Below, in pieces: positions 16,335 through 23,677 of a stretch of DNA of 32,764 bases (positions are counted from its first letter, which is position 1; each line of letters starts with the position of its first letter). Source of the DNA: an uncultured Oscillospiraceae bacterium (GTDB lineage Bacteria > Bacillota > Clostridia > Oscillospirales > Oscillospiraceae); contig CALXFT010000024.1 in the NCBI GenBank assembly GCA_944387635.1, positions 1-32,764 on the forward strand, in the 5' to 3' direction. A model generated the notes under the pieces. The model did not search any database. It was not told the DNA's origin and saw nothing but the letters and a program-made list of their open reading frames with translations. A program made the position numbers and the translations under genes.

Positions 16335-17021
16335 TTAATAGCTTCCGTCGGGTTTGGCTTCCTGACCGGCCTCCAGGGCCTTGGCCAGCTTCACAATCCG
16401 GCTGGTGCCCAGGCGGCTGGCGCCCAGGCGGATGAATTCCTCCGCGTCGGCCAGGCTGGAGATGCCGCCGGCGGCCTTGATCTTCACATGGGGGGCCACG
16501 TGGGCGGCAAAGAGCTTCACGTCGTCAAAGGTGGCTCCGGCGGTGGAGAAGCCTGTGGAGGTCTTGATGTAGTCCGCCCCGGAGTCGCTGACGCACTTGC
16601 ACAGGGCGATCTTCTCATCCTCCGTCAGCAGGCAGGTCTCGATGATGACCTTCAGCAGCCTGCCCTGGCAGGCGGCCTTCACGGCGGCGATTTCGGCGGT
16701 GATGTCCGCCCATCTGCCCTCCTTGGCCCAGCCGATGTTGATGACCATGTCAATCTCGCCGGCGCCGCCCTCCACGGCGTCGGAGGCCATGAAGCACTTG
16801 GCGGCGGTGGTGTCGTAGCCGTTGGGGAAGCCGATGACCGTGCAGATGGGGAGCTGATCCGCCACATAGTCCTTGGCCCGGCGGACGAAGGAGGCGGGAA
16901 TGCACACCGAGGCGGTGCGGTATTTCAGCCCGTCGTCGCAGATGCCGCGGATCTGGTCCCAGGTGGCGGTCTGGGTCAAAAGGGTGTGGTCGCATTTGGC
17001 GAGAATTTCAGAAATGTCCAT
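16335..17021 (-). CDS. deoC: Deoxyribose-phosphate aldolase
   Basis: A 228-residue class I aldolase that cleaves 2-deoxyribose-5-phosphate to acetaldehyde and glyceraldehyde-3-phosphate. Markers are CDHTLL near the start, [43 protein letters not shown] and [10 protein letters not shown], in which K153 is the expected Schiff-base lysine, plus KAAGGI. The start at 17021 has AAGGAGGA with 7-base spacing; an upstream in-frame extension to 17138 overlaps tdk and is not needed. It is 13 bases after tdk. Confidence 0.96.
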   Translation of the reverse strand: MDISEILAKCDHTLLTQTATWDQIRGICDDGLKYRTASVCIPASFVRRAKDYVADQLPICTVIGFPNGYDTTAAKCFMASDAVEGGAGEIDMVINIGWAKEGRWADITAEIAAVKAACQGRLLKVIIETCLLTEDEKIALCKCVSDSGADYIKTSTGFSTAGATFDDVKLFAAHVAPHVKIKAAGGISSLADAEEFIRLGASRLGTSRIVKLAKALEAGQEAKPDGSY

Positions 17022-17034
17022 GATGGATTCCTCC

Positions 17035-17658
17035 TTATTTTGAACTCGGTTCGGACGACTGGCCGTGAAGGCGGACCACCCGGTTCTCCCGGATGCTCCG
17101 GACATAGCACTTGTGGCACATGGCGATGTAGCGGTCATTGCCCCCCAGCTCCACCTGGGCGCCCTCAGTGACCACGTGGCCGTTTGTATCGATTCGGGCG
17201 TTTACCGTGGCCTTGGCGCCGCAGTCGCAGATGGTCTTGATCTCCAGAATGGTGTCGGCCACCTCCATGAGCCGCATGCTGCCGGGGAAGAGCTTGGTCT
17301 GAAAGTCCGTGCGCAGGCCGAAGCACATGACGGGAATGGAGAAGTCGTTGACAATGGCCCGCAGCTGGTCGATCTGCTCCGGAGTGAAGAACTGGCATTC
17401 GTCCACAATGATTACGTCGCAGCGGTCCCGGCGGGTCTGCCGGAACTGGTCATACAGGTCCGTCTGCGGCGGAATGACCTCCACCTGGGCCTCCAGGCCG
17501 ATGCGGCTGCGCAGGATCTGGACCCCGTCCCGGGTGTCCGCGCTGGGCTTGATGAGCCAGACCCGCAGATCGTTCTCCTCGTAGTTATACTTGGTAATCA
17601 GGGCCTGGGCGGTCTTGCTGGAGCCCATGGCTCCGTATTTAAAATATAGCTTTGCCAT
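17035..17658 (-). CDS. tdk: Thymidine kinase (type II)
   Basis: A 207-residue TK1-type kinase that phosphorylates thymidine with ATP. It has the P-loop YGAMGSSKT near residue 9, DECQFF (Walker B-like) near 88, the substrate lasso region, and the zinc knuckle pairs CDCGAKA and CHKC. The ATG at 17658 has GAGAGGAGAT as ribosome site. It is the first gene of the salvage operon, directly behind a strong promoter. Pairing a salvage kinase with catabolic deo genes lets thymidine be trapped while other nucleosides are degraded. Confidence 0.95.
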   Translation of the reverse strand: MAKLYFKYGAMGSSKTAQALITKYNYEENDLRVWLIKPSADTRDGVQILRSRIGLEAQVEVIPPQTDLYDQFRQTRRDRCDVIIVDECQFFTPEQIDQLRAIVNDFSIPVMCFGLRTDFQTKLFPGSMRLMEVADTILEIKTICDCGAKATVNARIDTNGHVVTEGAQVELGGNDRYIAMCHKCYVRSIRENRVVRLHGQSSEPSSK

Positions 17659-17686
17659 ATATTGATCTCCTCTCGCTTCCGGCATT

Positions 17687-17715
17687 ATTATACCGAAAGA
17701 CGCGGTCCTTTGCAA
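17687..17715 (-). promoter_or_regulatory. Promoter of tdk-deoC-deoD-deoB-cdd
   Basis: Minus strand: TTGCAA (17710-17715), 17-base spacer, TATAAT (17687-17692), about 29 bases ahead of the tdk start. No clear operator palindrome or riboswitch fold was seen in the short leader. Confidence 0.8.
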
Positions 17716-17759
17716 CTACTATTTCATGCGCTTTCCACAATCCGGCGGGCTGTGACGGA

Positions 17760-17797
17760 AAAAGCCACCGGAAACCCGGGGGTCTCCGATGGCTTTT
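17760..17797 (-). terminator. Terminator after the sensor kinase gene
   Basis: A 13-bp stem with one G-T mismatch (17760-17772 with 17785-17797) and a 12-base GC-rich loop. It is followed on the minus strand by TTTTTCC. It lies 10 bases past the kinase stop (17808). Confidence 0.88.
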
Positions 17798-17807
17798 ATG
17801 TCGCGGA

Positions 17808-20800
17808 TCAGTCGGGAACGCCGGGGAAGATCAGAGTCACCTTGAACAGGTCTCCGTCTACCAGCAGCTCCAGCTGGCCCCGCTGGAGCTCCATGAGGCT
17901 CTTGGCAATGTTCAGGCCCAGGCCGCTGCCTTCGGTGTTCCGGGAGCCGTCGCCCCGGACGAAACGCTCCATGAGCTCGTCGGCGTCGATGTTCAGCTCG
18001 TCCCGGGAGATATTCTTCACGGACAGGACCACCTTGCCGTCCAGGCTGCTTAAGTCGATGTACAGCCGGGTGCCGGGCATGGCGTACTTGACCGCGTTGC
18101 TGAGCAGGTTGTTCATCACCCGCCAGGCCAGCCGCCCGTCGGCCATCATGGGCACCGTGGCCTCGGTGTGGCGGAACACCGGCTGGAGCTGGACCTTTCC
18201 CAGCTTGTCGGCAAATTCGCCCAGGGACTGGTTCACCACCTCTACGGCGTCCAGCTGGGTGATGTCCACGGCCATGTTGCCGGTGCTGGCCTTGCTCATC
18301 TCGATCAGATCGTCAATGAGCTTCTTCAGCTGCTGGGACTGCCGGGCCAGGACCTCCAGATACTGCTCCTGCTCCTGGTCCGTGTGGGGCTTCTGCAGCA
18401 GGTCCACATAGTTGATGATGGAGGTCAGGGGCGTCTTGATGTCGTGGGAGACGTTGGTGATCAGCTCGGTCTTCATCCGCTCGGACTTGAGCTGCTTCTG
18501 GGCCGCGGTGACGGCCACGCCGGCCAGACCGTTCAGGTCCTCGGCAAACTCGGCGAAGCTGCCCACCAGATGCCGGTCGTCCACATGGGTGCTCAGGTCG
18601 CCCTTGCGCATGCGCTTGGCGCTTTGCAGCAGGGTCCCGAAGGCCCGGGCTCCGTAGAGCACCACCCCCAGGGCCAGAGCCAGGAAGAACAGGAAGACCG
18701 GGACGCTCCCAAAGGCCAGGGAGCCCAGCAGGAACAGCACTAAGCAGATCCCGACGGTCAGCCACTGCCAGGTCAGGGGCAGCATGGACAGGAATCGATT
18801 GCACCCGCGATGGAGGCTCTTTCCGAGCCGGCTGAACAGCTGGGACAGGCCCCGGTATCCGGCCTTGCACCAGCGGACCAGGGCGGAGCACAGGTCCTTA
18901 ATCAGCTTCCACAGCCAGGGGAAGAACCGGGTGGACAGCCAACGCTCCAGCCACAGGGCCAGTCGGACGCAGCCGCGCAGGAACCGGCCGCAGAGGGTGC
19001 CGCGCCACCAGCAGCCGCCGCCGGCCTTGAGCTGGGCCGTGAAGCCGTAGCCAAAGGCCACGATCAGCAGGCACAGAAGGTAGCCTGACAGGACCGTGAT
19101 GCCTGCGGCCACCCCCAGGCCCCTGGCCAGCAGGTCGGAGCCCCAGTCTGCCAGGAAGACCACGAAGCAGCCGGCCGCCGCCGCGACCAGGGCGGCGTAC
19201 AGGTCCAGGGGCATCCGGTTCAGACCGCCGGGCTGGATCTGGTCACTCTTGGGCTTGCGCCCGGCGGCGCAGCACAGGTACACCGTGGAAGCGGCGAAGA
19301 TCAGCAGGCTGGCGCCCAGGAACAGGAACAGGTCGTTGCGGAACGACCGCAGGATTCGCAGCAGGTCCAGGGTGGGAGCCAGGCTGCTGGACCCGGCGTC
19401 CAGGTACAGCTCCACCGTGTACTCCGGCAGAGGGGTGTACACATACCGGGCGCGCATGGTCTGGCCGGTTTCCGGGTCGGAAAAGGTTTCGGAATAAATC
19501 TCATATTCGTCCAGGGGCTTGCCGTTGACGAGCGTGGGCACCGAGGGCGTGGCGGGAACAGGTTCCAGGGCCGCTGTGGGCTGGGTCTCGGGAGGGGCGG
19601 TCTCCTGGGGAGCTTCCGTCTCCGGAGCGGCGGTCTCCGCGCCGCCTTCCTCCTCCGGGGCGGAGCCGGAGGAGGGCGCGCCGGTCTCAGTGGGAGCCTC
19701 TTCCGGGGCCTGTGCGGCTGTCTCCTGGGGAGCCGTCTCGTCGGGGACCTGCTCCTCCTGGGGAGCCGTCTCGCCGGGGACCTGCTCCTCCTGGGGAGCC
19801 GTCTCGTCAGGGACCTGCTCCTCCTGAGGCGCCGTCTCCGGGCTCACGGTTTCCGCGGGGATCTCTTCGGCGGGAACCGTGGCCTCCGCAGGCGAAGTGG
19901 TCTCGGCGGAGGCGTCGGCGGAGTAGACCGGCTGGTCTGTGGTGAACCGGAAGCAGGGGTCAAAGGTGTAGGTTCCGGCATAGGCCGTGCTGTCGAAGAG
20001 CAGGTTGCCCGGCTCGTCCGTGAGCAGCAACTGGACTTGTTCGCTTGCGGATATCAGCAGTTCCACCGATTCCGGGTCCTGGAGCATGGTGGACAGGAAG
20101 GTGAGGCATCCGGTCTCGTCGTAGGTAAGATAGCCTATGGGGCCGATTCCGTCCAGGGAGAGCTGGCTGCTGCCATCGCAAAAGAGCATCAAACCGCAGA
20201 CCTGGGTTCCCCAGTATACGGGGTCCACCTGGGAGACGTAGGTCAGCCGGCCGTTATGCAGGGTGAAGCTGCCCACGGTCTCAGGGCCGCTGGCCTCATA
20301 GATCACCCGGCCCTGGGTGTCCCAAAAGGCGATGTGGGACACGTCCTCTGCAAACTGATCGCCCAGTCCCGACGTGGGGTGGAAGACCACCTGGTTCTGG
20401 GAATTGCGGAACAGCAGGCCGATGCCTTCGCTTTCCGAATCCGCGTAGGAAGCGGCGAGGCCCTGGCCGCTGGTTCCGTCCAAAACGCAGTAGCTGCCCA
20501 CCACCACCCCTTCCTCGGGGACCAGGTCGTACAGGCCGTACTGACCGTCCAGGGGCAGGGTGCCGGAGCCGGAGAATTCGGTGGGCGCCGGTTCCAGGGA
20601 CACCAGGTGCATGTACTGGCCGCTGACGGGGAAGGTGTACAGGGTGCCGGTCTGCTTGGCCTCGGGATTTTCGCCGGTCAGGACGTTGCCCTCCGCGTCC
20701 AGCAGGGACCAGCCGAAGCCGCCTTCATCGTACTGGGCGGAAAAGCCGGTCTCATAGTATGGGACAATGGCCTCGGGGCAGCCGCCTAAGTTCACCCCGG

Positions 20801-20996
20801 CGTAGGCTGAGGCGGCCTTCTGGGCAAAGTAGCTGCCCTGGGTCTGGATGTGCTCCTCGTAGACCTGGTCCACGGTCTTGTTGTACAGGTCCAGGGTGGT
20901 CATGACCACAATGGCCGCGCCGCTTCCGATGGTGGTCAGCAGGGAGGCGGCGCACAGGAGCAGGGCCAGAAACTTAAAGACGATGTGATTCTTCAC
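17808..20996 (-). CDS. Large sensor histidine kinase with multi-span membrane core
   Basis: A 1062-residue kinase. N-terminal span at about 8-33; extracytoplasmic region at about 35-550 with a sensor part (to about 360), then a Glu/Pro/Thr/Ala-rich linker (about 360-485). The linker includes three 11-residue PQEEQVPDET-type repeats. Further spans lie near 555-577, 600-620, 628-655, 745-765 and 766-785, with a basic, Trp-rich cytoplasmic loop (about 665-740). Then come a HAMP-like linker (790-835), HisKA with VSHDIKTPLTS (H851 as phosphoacceptor), the N-box NNLLSNAVKY (from 962) and the G-box GSGLGLNIAK (1023-1032). The catalytic core is complete. The gene overlaps the response regulator by ATGA, so they are coupled. 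The multi-span core and the very large ectodomain are unusual; the ligand is unknown. Confidence 0.93.
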   Translation of the reverse strand: MKNHIVFKFLALLLCAASLLTTIGSGAAIVVMTTLDLYNKTVDQVYEEHIQTQGSYFAQKAASAYAGVNLGGCPEAIVPYYETGFSAQYDEGGFGWSLLDAEGNVLTGENPEAKQTGTLYTFPVSGQYMHLVSLEPAPTEFSGSGTLPLDGQYGLYDLVPEEGVVVGSYCVLDGTSGQGLAASYADSESEGIGLLFRNSQNQVVFHPTSGLGDQFAEDVSHIAFWDTQGRVIYEASGPETVGSFTLHNGRLTYVSQVDPVYWGTQVCGLMLFCDGSSQLSLDGIGPIGYLTYDETGCLTFLSTMLQDPESVELLISASEQVQLLLTDEPGNLLFDSTAYAGTYTFDPCFRFTTDQPVYSADASAETTSPAEATVPAEEIPAETVSPETAPQEEQVPDETAPQEEQVPGETAPQEEQVPDETAPQETAAQAPEEAPTETGAPSSGSAPEEEGGAETAAPETEAPQETAPPETQPTAALEPVPATPSVPTLVNGKPLDEYEIYSETFSDPETGQTMRARYVYTPLPEYTVELYLDAGSSSLAPTLDLLRILRSFRNDLFLFLGASLLIFAASTVYLCCAAGRKPKSDQIQPGGLNRMPLDLYAALVAAAAGCFVVFLADWGSDLLARGLGVAAGITVLSGYLLCLLIVAFGYGFTAQLKAGGGCWWRGTLCGRFLRGCVRLALWLERWLSTRFFPWLWKLIKDLCSALVRWCKAGYRGLSQLFSRLGKSLHRGCNRFLSMLPLTWQWLTVGICLVLFLLGSLAFGSVPVFLFFLALALGVVLYGARAFGTLLQSAKRMRKGDLSTHVDDRHLVGSFAEFAEDLNGLAGVAVTAAQKQLKSERMKTELITNVSHDIKTPLTSIINYVDLLQKPHTDQEQEQYLEVLARQSQQLKKLIDDLIEMSKASTGNMAVDITQLDAVEVVNQSLGEFADKLGKVQLQPVFRHTEATVPMMADGRLAWRVMNNLLSNAVKYAMPGTRLYIDLSSLDGKVVLSVKNISRDELNIDADELMERFVRGDGSRNTEGSGLGLNIAKSLMELQRGQLELLVDGDLFKVTLIFPGVPD
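19737..19835 (-). repeat. 33-bp in-frame tandem repeat in the kinase ectodomain
   Basis: Three consecutive units encode TAPQEEQVP[D/G]E (residues 388-420), followed by a partial fourth (TAPQE). The length keeps frame on copy change. The surrounding 120 residues are also rich in P, E, T and A. Confidence 0.93.
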
Positions 20997-21691
20997 TTGG
21001 CCTCGGCCTCCATTCTGTAGCCCTGGCCCCAGACCACCTTCAGATACCGGGGCTCCGAGGGATTGATCTCGATCTTCTCCCGCAGGTGGCGGATGTGGAC
21101 GGCCACGGCACCTTCGCTGCCCAGGGCGGCCTCCTGCCAGACGGACTCATACAGGACCTTGGTGGAAAAGACCTTGCCGGGGTTGGCCATGAGCAGATGC
21201 AGTATGGCATACTCCGTGGGGGTCAGGGACACGGGCTCGCCCTCTACGGTGACGGTCTTGGTCCGGTCGTCCAGAGTGATGCCTCCAATGGTGATCGTGC
21301 CGCTGTCGGGCTCGGGATAGCTGCCCAGATGGGCGTAGCGGCGCAGCTGGGACCGGACCCGGGCCAGGACCTCCACGGGGACAAAGGGCTTGGTGATGTA
21401 GTCGTCGGCGCCCACGTTCAGCCCCAGGACCTTGTCCTCGGTCTCGGACTTGGCGGTGAGCAGAATGATGGGGGCGTTGGAGAACTCCCGGATCTGGGAG
21501 GTGGCGGTGATGCCGTCCATGACGGGCATCATCACGTCCAGCAGGATCAGGTGGACGTCGTTGTTTTTTACCAGCTCCACGGCCTCCTTGCCGGTGTAGG
21601 CCTCCAGCAGATTGTAGCCCTCGGGAGCCAGGTAGATCTTCAGGGCGTTGACGATGTCGGGCTGATCGTCGCAGATCAGGATGGTGTACAC
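20993..21691 (-). CDS. OmpR/PhoB-family response regulator
   Basis: A 232-residue regulator. The receiver domain has acidic DD at 8-9, phospho-acceptor D52 in LILLDVMMP, T79 and K101 in DYITKPF. The winged-helix DNA-binding domain has the LTPTEYAILHLLM, VWQEAALGSEGAVAVHIRHLREKI and YLKVVWGQGYRME motifs. The start is GTG with AGAGGGGG seven bases ahead. It is the first gene of a two-gene system with the kinase, resembling VanR-type regulators. Its targets cannot be read from the sequence; the divergent MscS gene is an obvious candidate by position only. Confidence 0.95.
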   Translation of the reverse strand: MYTILICDDQPDIVNALKIYLAPEGYNLLEAYTGKEAVELVKNNDVHLILLDVMMPVMDGITATSQIREFSNAPIILLTAKSETEDKVLGLNVGADDYITKPFVPVEVLARVRSQLRRYAHLGSYPEPDSGTITIGGITLDDRTKTVTVEGEPVSLTPTEYAILHLLMANPGKVFSTKVLYESVWQEAALGSEGAVAVHIRHLREKIEINPSEPRYLKVVWGQGYRMEAEAK

Positions 21692-21724
21692 GGCGCATCC
21701 CCCTCTTTCTTTGTATTTTCATGT

Positions 21725-21753
21725 ATTATATCACTGAATGGATTAAGATGAAA
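21725..21753 (-). promoter_or_regulatory. Promoter of the two-component operon
   Basis: Minus strand: TTTCAT (21748-21753), 17-base spacer, TATAAT (21725-21730), about 35 bases before the GTG start. The -35 is only moderate, consistent with activator dependence or autoregulation. Confidence 0.6.
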
Positions 21754-21823
21754 GAGGGTGATTTCTTAAAATGAGATTAAGCTTTGCTTTCGGAACCGTT
21801 TTGGGGGCCGGGCCAAGTTTTTC

Positions 21824-21852
21824 TTGCCATTTTCCCGGCAAGCGGGTATAAT
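21824..21852 (+). promoter_or_regulatory. Promoter of the MscS gene
   Basis: TTGCCA (21824-21829), 17-base spacer, TATAAT (21847-21852). It leaves a leader of about 140 bases that contains a GC-rich hairpin. Confidence 0.75.
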
Positions 21853-21926
21853 ATTCAGAAAAATGCTTGTCGGCTTGAAACGGCAGAAATTGCAGAGGAC
21901 ACGCGCCGGCTCAGAAAACCGCGCGC

Positions 21927-21957
21927 CTCTTGGCTCCCCCTTCCGGGAGAGCCGAGG
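21927..21957 (+). repeat. Hairpin in the MscS leader, related to the mosaic repeat tail
   Basis: CCTC-TTGGCTC and GAGAGCCGAGG arms form a strong stem with a CCCCTTCC-like loop. The text is close to the hairpin of repeat copy D (23329-23356, TTGGCTCTCC/GGAGAGCCAA). It could fold in the mRNA leader just upstream of the ribosome site. Confidence 0.5.
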
Positions 21958-21997
21958 GGAGCGGCACGCGAAAAATTAAAGAAAAGGAGATTTTCTT

Positions 21998-22801
21998 ATG
22001 TACCTTACCGACATTTTGGAAATGATCCCCGTGAAGCGGATCTTCGCGGCGGTGATTCTGCTGGTCTGCGGAATCCTGGCCATCCGCGTCCTTCTGCGCA
22101 TTGTCCGCGGGGCTCTGGAAAGGTCGAAGCTGGAGAAGGCGGCCTACAGCCTGATCCTGTCCCTGTCCAAGGTGGCCCTGTATCTGCTGCTGGGCCTGAC
22201 CGTGGCCTCCTGCCTGGGCATTGACGTGTCGGGCATTGTGGCCCTGGCCAGCGTGCTGACCCTGGCCCTCTCCCTGGCCCTGCAGAACATGGTGTCCAAC
22301 GTCATCGGCGGCTTCACCATCCTCTACACCCACCCCTTCCACTCCGGAGACTTTGTGGAGATCGGCGGCTTTTCCGGCACGGTCCGGGAGATCAACATGA
22401 CCTATACCATGCTCTCCACCGCGGACAACAAGCTGGTCTCCATCCCCAACAGCACTGTGGTGGCCGAGCGGATCATCAACTACTCCGCCGCCGAGACCCG
22501 GCGGGTGGAGATCAACGTGACGGCCTCCTACGACGCCCCCACCCAGAAGGTCATCGACGCCCTGGTCCAGGCGGGCGATGTGGACAAGGTCCTGCCGGAC
22601 CCGGCTCCCAGCGCGGTCATCACCGCCTACGGCGACAGCGCCATTGCCTACAGCCTCCGGCTCTGGGTCAGGAACGAGGACTACTGGGACGTAAACTTTG
22701 CCGTGACCCAGCGGGTCAAGGACGTCTTTGACCAGCAGGGCATTTCCATGACCTATCCCCATCTGAACGTGCACCTGGACCCGCCCGTTTCCAAGGCTTA
22801 A
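21998..22801 (+). CDS. Mechanosensitive channel, MscS family
   Basis: A 267-residue small-conductance channel protein. Three hydrophobic spans lie at about 12-32, 52-74 and 84-105. The pore-lining third helix LALSLALQNMVSNVIGGFTIL is the MscS signature. A beta domain follows with FHSGDFVEIGGFSGTVREINMTYTML and LVSIPNSTVVAERIINYS, then an alpha/beta C-terminal domain. The ribosome site is AAAGGAG ahead of ATG. It releases solutes on hypo-osmotic shock. It ends overlapping the converging bofA-like gene by 4 bases. Confidence 0.94.
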   Translation: MYLTDILEMIPVKRIFAAVILLVCGILAIRVLLRIVRGALERSKLEKAAYSLILSLSKVALYLLLGLTVASCLGIDVSGIVALASVLTLALSLALQNMVSNVIGGFTILYTHPFHSGDFVEIGGFSGTVREINMTYTMLSTADNKLVSIPNSTVVAERIINYSAAETRRVEINVTASYDAPTQKVIDALVQAGDVDKVLPDPAPSAVITAYGDSAIAYSLRLWVRNEDYWDVNFAVTQRVKDVFDQQGISMTYPHLNVHLDPPVSKA

Positions 22802-23049
22802 AGAAAGGTCAGCAGGACCAGAATCCCGATTCCCGGCAGGCCCAGGACCCCGGCGGTCAGGACCGTCACGGCGTTGACGGGCAGGACGACGCCGGTGAAG
22901 GGGGTCAGGGTGTTCAGCAGCCACAGGCAGCCAAAGCCGAAGGCGGCGTGCAGGGCCAGCTTCACCAGCAGCTTCACCGGCAGGGCCAGAAGCCGCAGCA
23001 GGACGAGGCCCAGGATCACGGGGATCAGCAGAGCGGCCAATTTTTCCAT
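22798..23049 (-). CDS. bofA: BofA-family sporulation protein (pro-sigma-K processing inhibitor type)
   Basis: An 83-residue hydrophobic protein with two or three membrane spans (about 5-24, 29-47, 58-80). LLVKLALHAAFGFGCLWLLN and FTGVVLPVNAVTVLTAGVLGLPGIG are the conserved BofA core, notably the P-x-N-x-x-T and GxPG motifs. In Bacillus, BofA holds SpoIVFB inactive in the outer forespore membrane; family membership is clear, the exact role here is inferred. GGGAGGTG is the ribosome site. It is convergent with MscS, with stop codons overlapping (22798-22801). It suggests a spore-forming lineage. Confidence 0.85.
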   Translation of the reverse strand: MEKLAALLIPVILGLVLLRLLALPVKLLVKLALHAAFGFGCLWLLNTLTPFTGVVLPVNAVTVLTAGVLGLPGIGILVLLTFL

Positions 23050-23268
23050 AATTCACCTCCCGGAACCGAAGCATAATCGAGGGCGGGCCGGTTATACTAC
23101 CCTCGGACAGCAGCGAAACAGAAACCGACCGCGACGGCGATCGACACCTCTGCTTCCCATGTCTGTCAAGGGTATCACCGAAGGCGCGGCGGATGATGCG
23201 AACAAGCAGGGGAGAAGGGAACGGCTCGCCTGCGTACATTGTGCCAAAAAGCAAGAGAAAATAAACGA
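23050..23268. other. Gap without an assigned gene
   Basis: Upstream of bofA. The minus strand shows TATAAC (near 23091-23096) without a matching -35, and a CGAGGG/CCCTCG inverted repeat (23078-23083/23100-23105). The minus strand stays open from about 23096 to 23254 with a plausible-looking peptide (segment LVRIIRRAFGDTLDRHGK), but it has no start context and no family I recognise. The open frame continues far into other genes, so I do not call it. Confidence 0.4.
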
Positions 23269-23299
23269 AAACCGGGGCGAAAAGGCTCCGGTTTCTTTT
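23269..23299 (+). terminator. Rho-independent terminator, plus strand
   Basis: Stem AAACCGGGGC/GGCTCCGGTTT (23269-23278 with 23284-23293, one G-T pair), loop GAAAG, then CTTTTTC. No plus-strand gene ends nearby (MscS stops at 22801, 470 bases earlier), so the transcript it ends is either a long MscS tail or an unseen RNA. Confidence 0.65.
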
Positions 23300-23310
23300 T
23301 CGCCTCCGGA

Positions 23311-23403
23311 AGGCGGCCGCAAGGCCGCCCTTGGCTCTCCTTCCAGGAGAGCCAAGGGCCTGGCTGTGATCGAAGCACTGTTCATCAGGCCGGCGCTTTC
23401 TTT
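23311..23403. repeat. Mosaic intergenic repeat, copy D
   Basis: A first hairpin GGCGGCC-GCAA-GGCCGCC (23311-23328) is followed by a perfect 12-bp stem CTTGGCTCTCCT/AGGAGAGCCAAG (23329-23340/23345-23356). Module m1 follows: AAGGGCCTGGCTGTGATCGA and about 40 more bases aligning with copies B and C. After 23403 the similarity fades. Confidence 0.75.
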
Positions 23404-23600
23404 CCGCGTCCGGCCTTCTTTGCCGCCGTGCCGGGGATGCGGCGGCATTTGCGTTGCCGCGTGCACATTTTTAGTTCATATAGATAAAGACGAAGAGGGG
23501 AATTTTGGGGGTGAGGCGAAAAACGCCGGAAACCAGTTGACGATTTGTACAAAGAGAAAAGTGGGAAACTGTGCATTTGGGGGAAAATGACAATCCCCTA

Positions 23601-23654
23601 TTTACAAGGTCCGTAGAAAATGGTAAACTATCTGGGCCGGACGAGCTTCGTCCG
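23601..23654 (+). promoter_or_regulatory. mglB promoter and operator-like palindrome
   Basis: TTTACA (23601-23606), 17-base spacer, TAAACT (23624-23629). Just downstream, CGGACGA-GCT-TCGTCCG (23638-23654) is a perfect 7-bp-arm palindrome ending some 10 bases before the AAGGAGG ribosome site. It could be a repressor site at the transcription start or a leader stem. Upstream (23404-23600) I see nothing gene-like. Confidence 0.55.
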
Positions 23655-23677
23655 ATATATTCTAAGGAGGAAATCAT

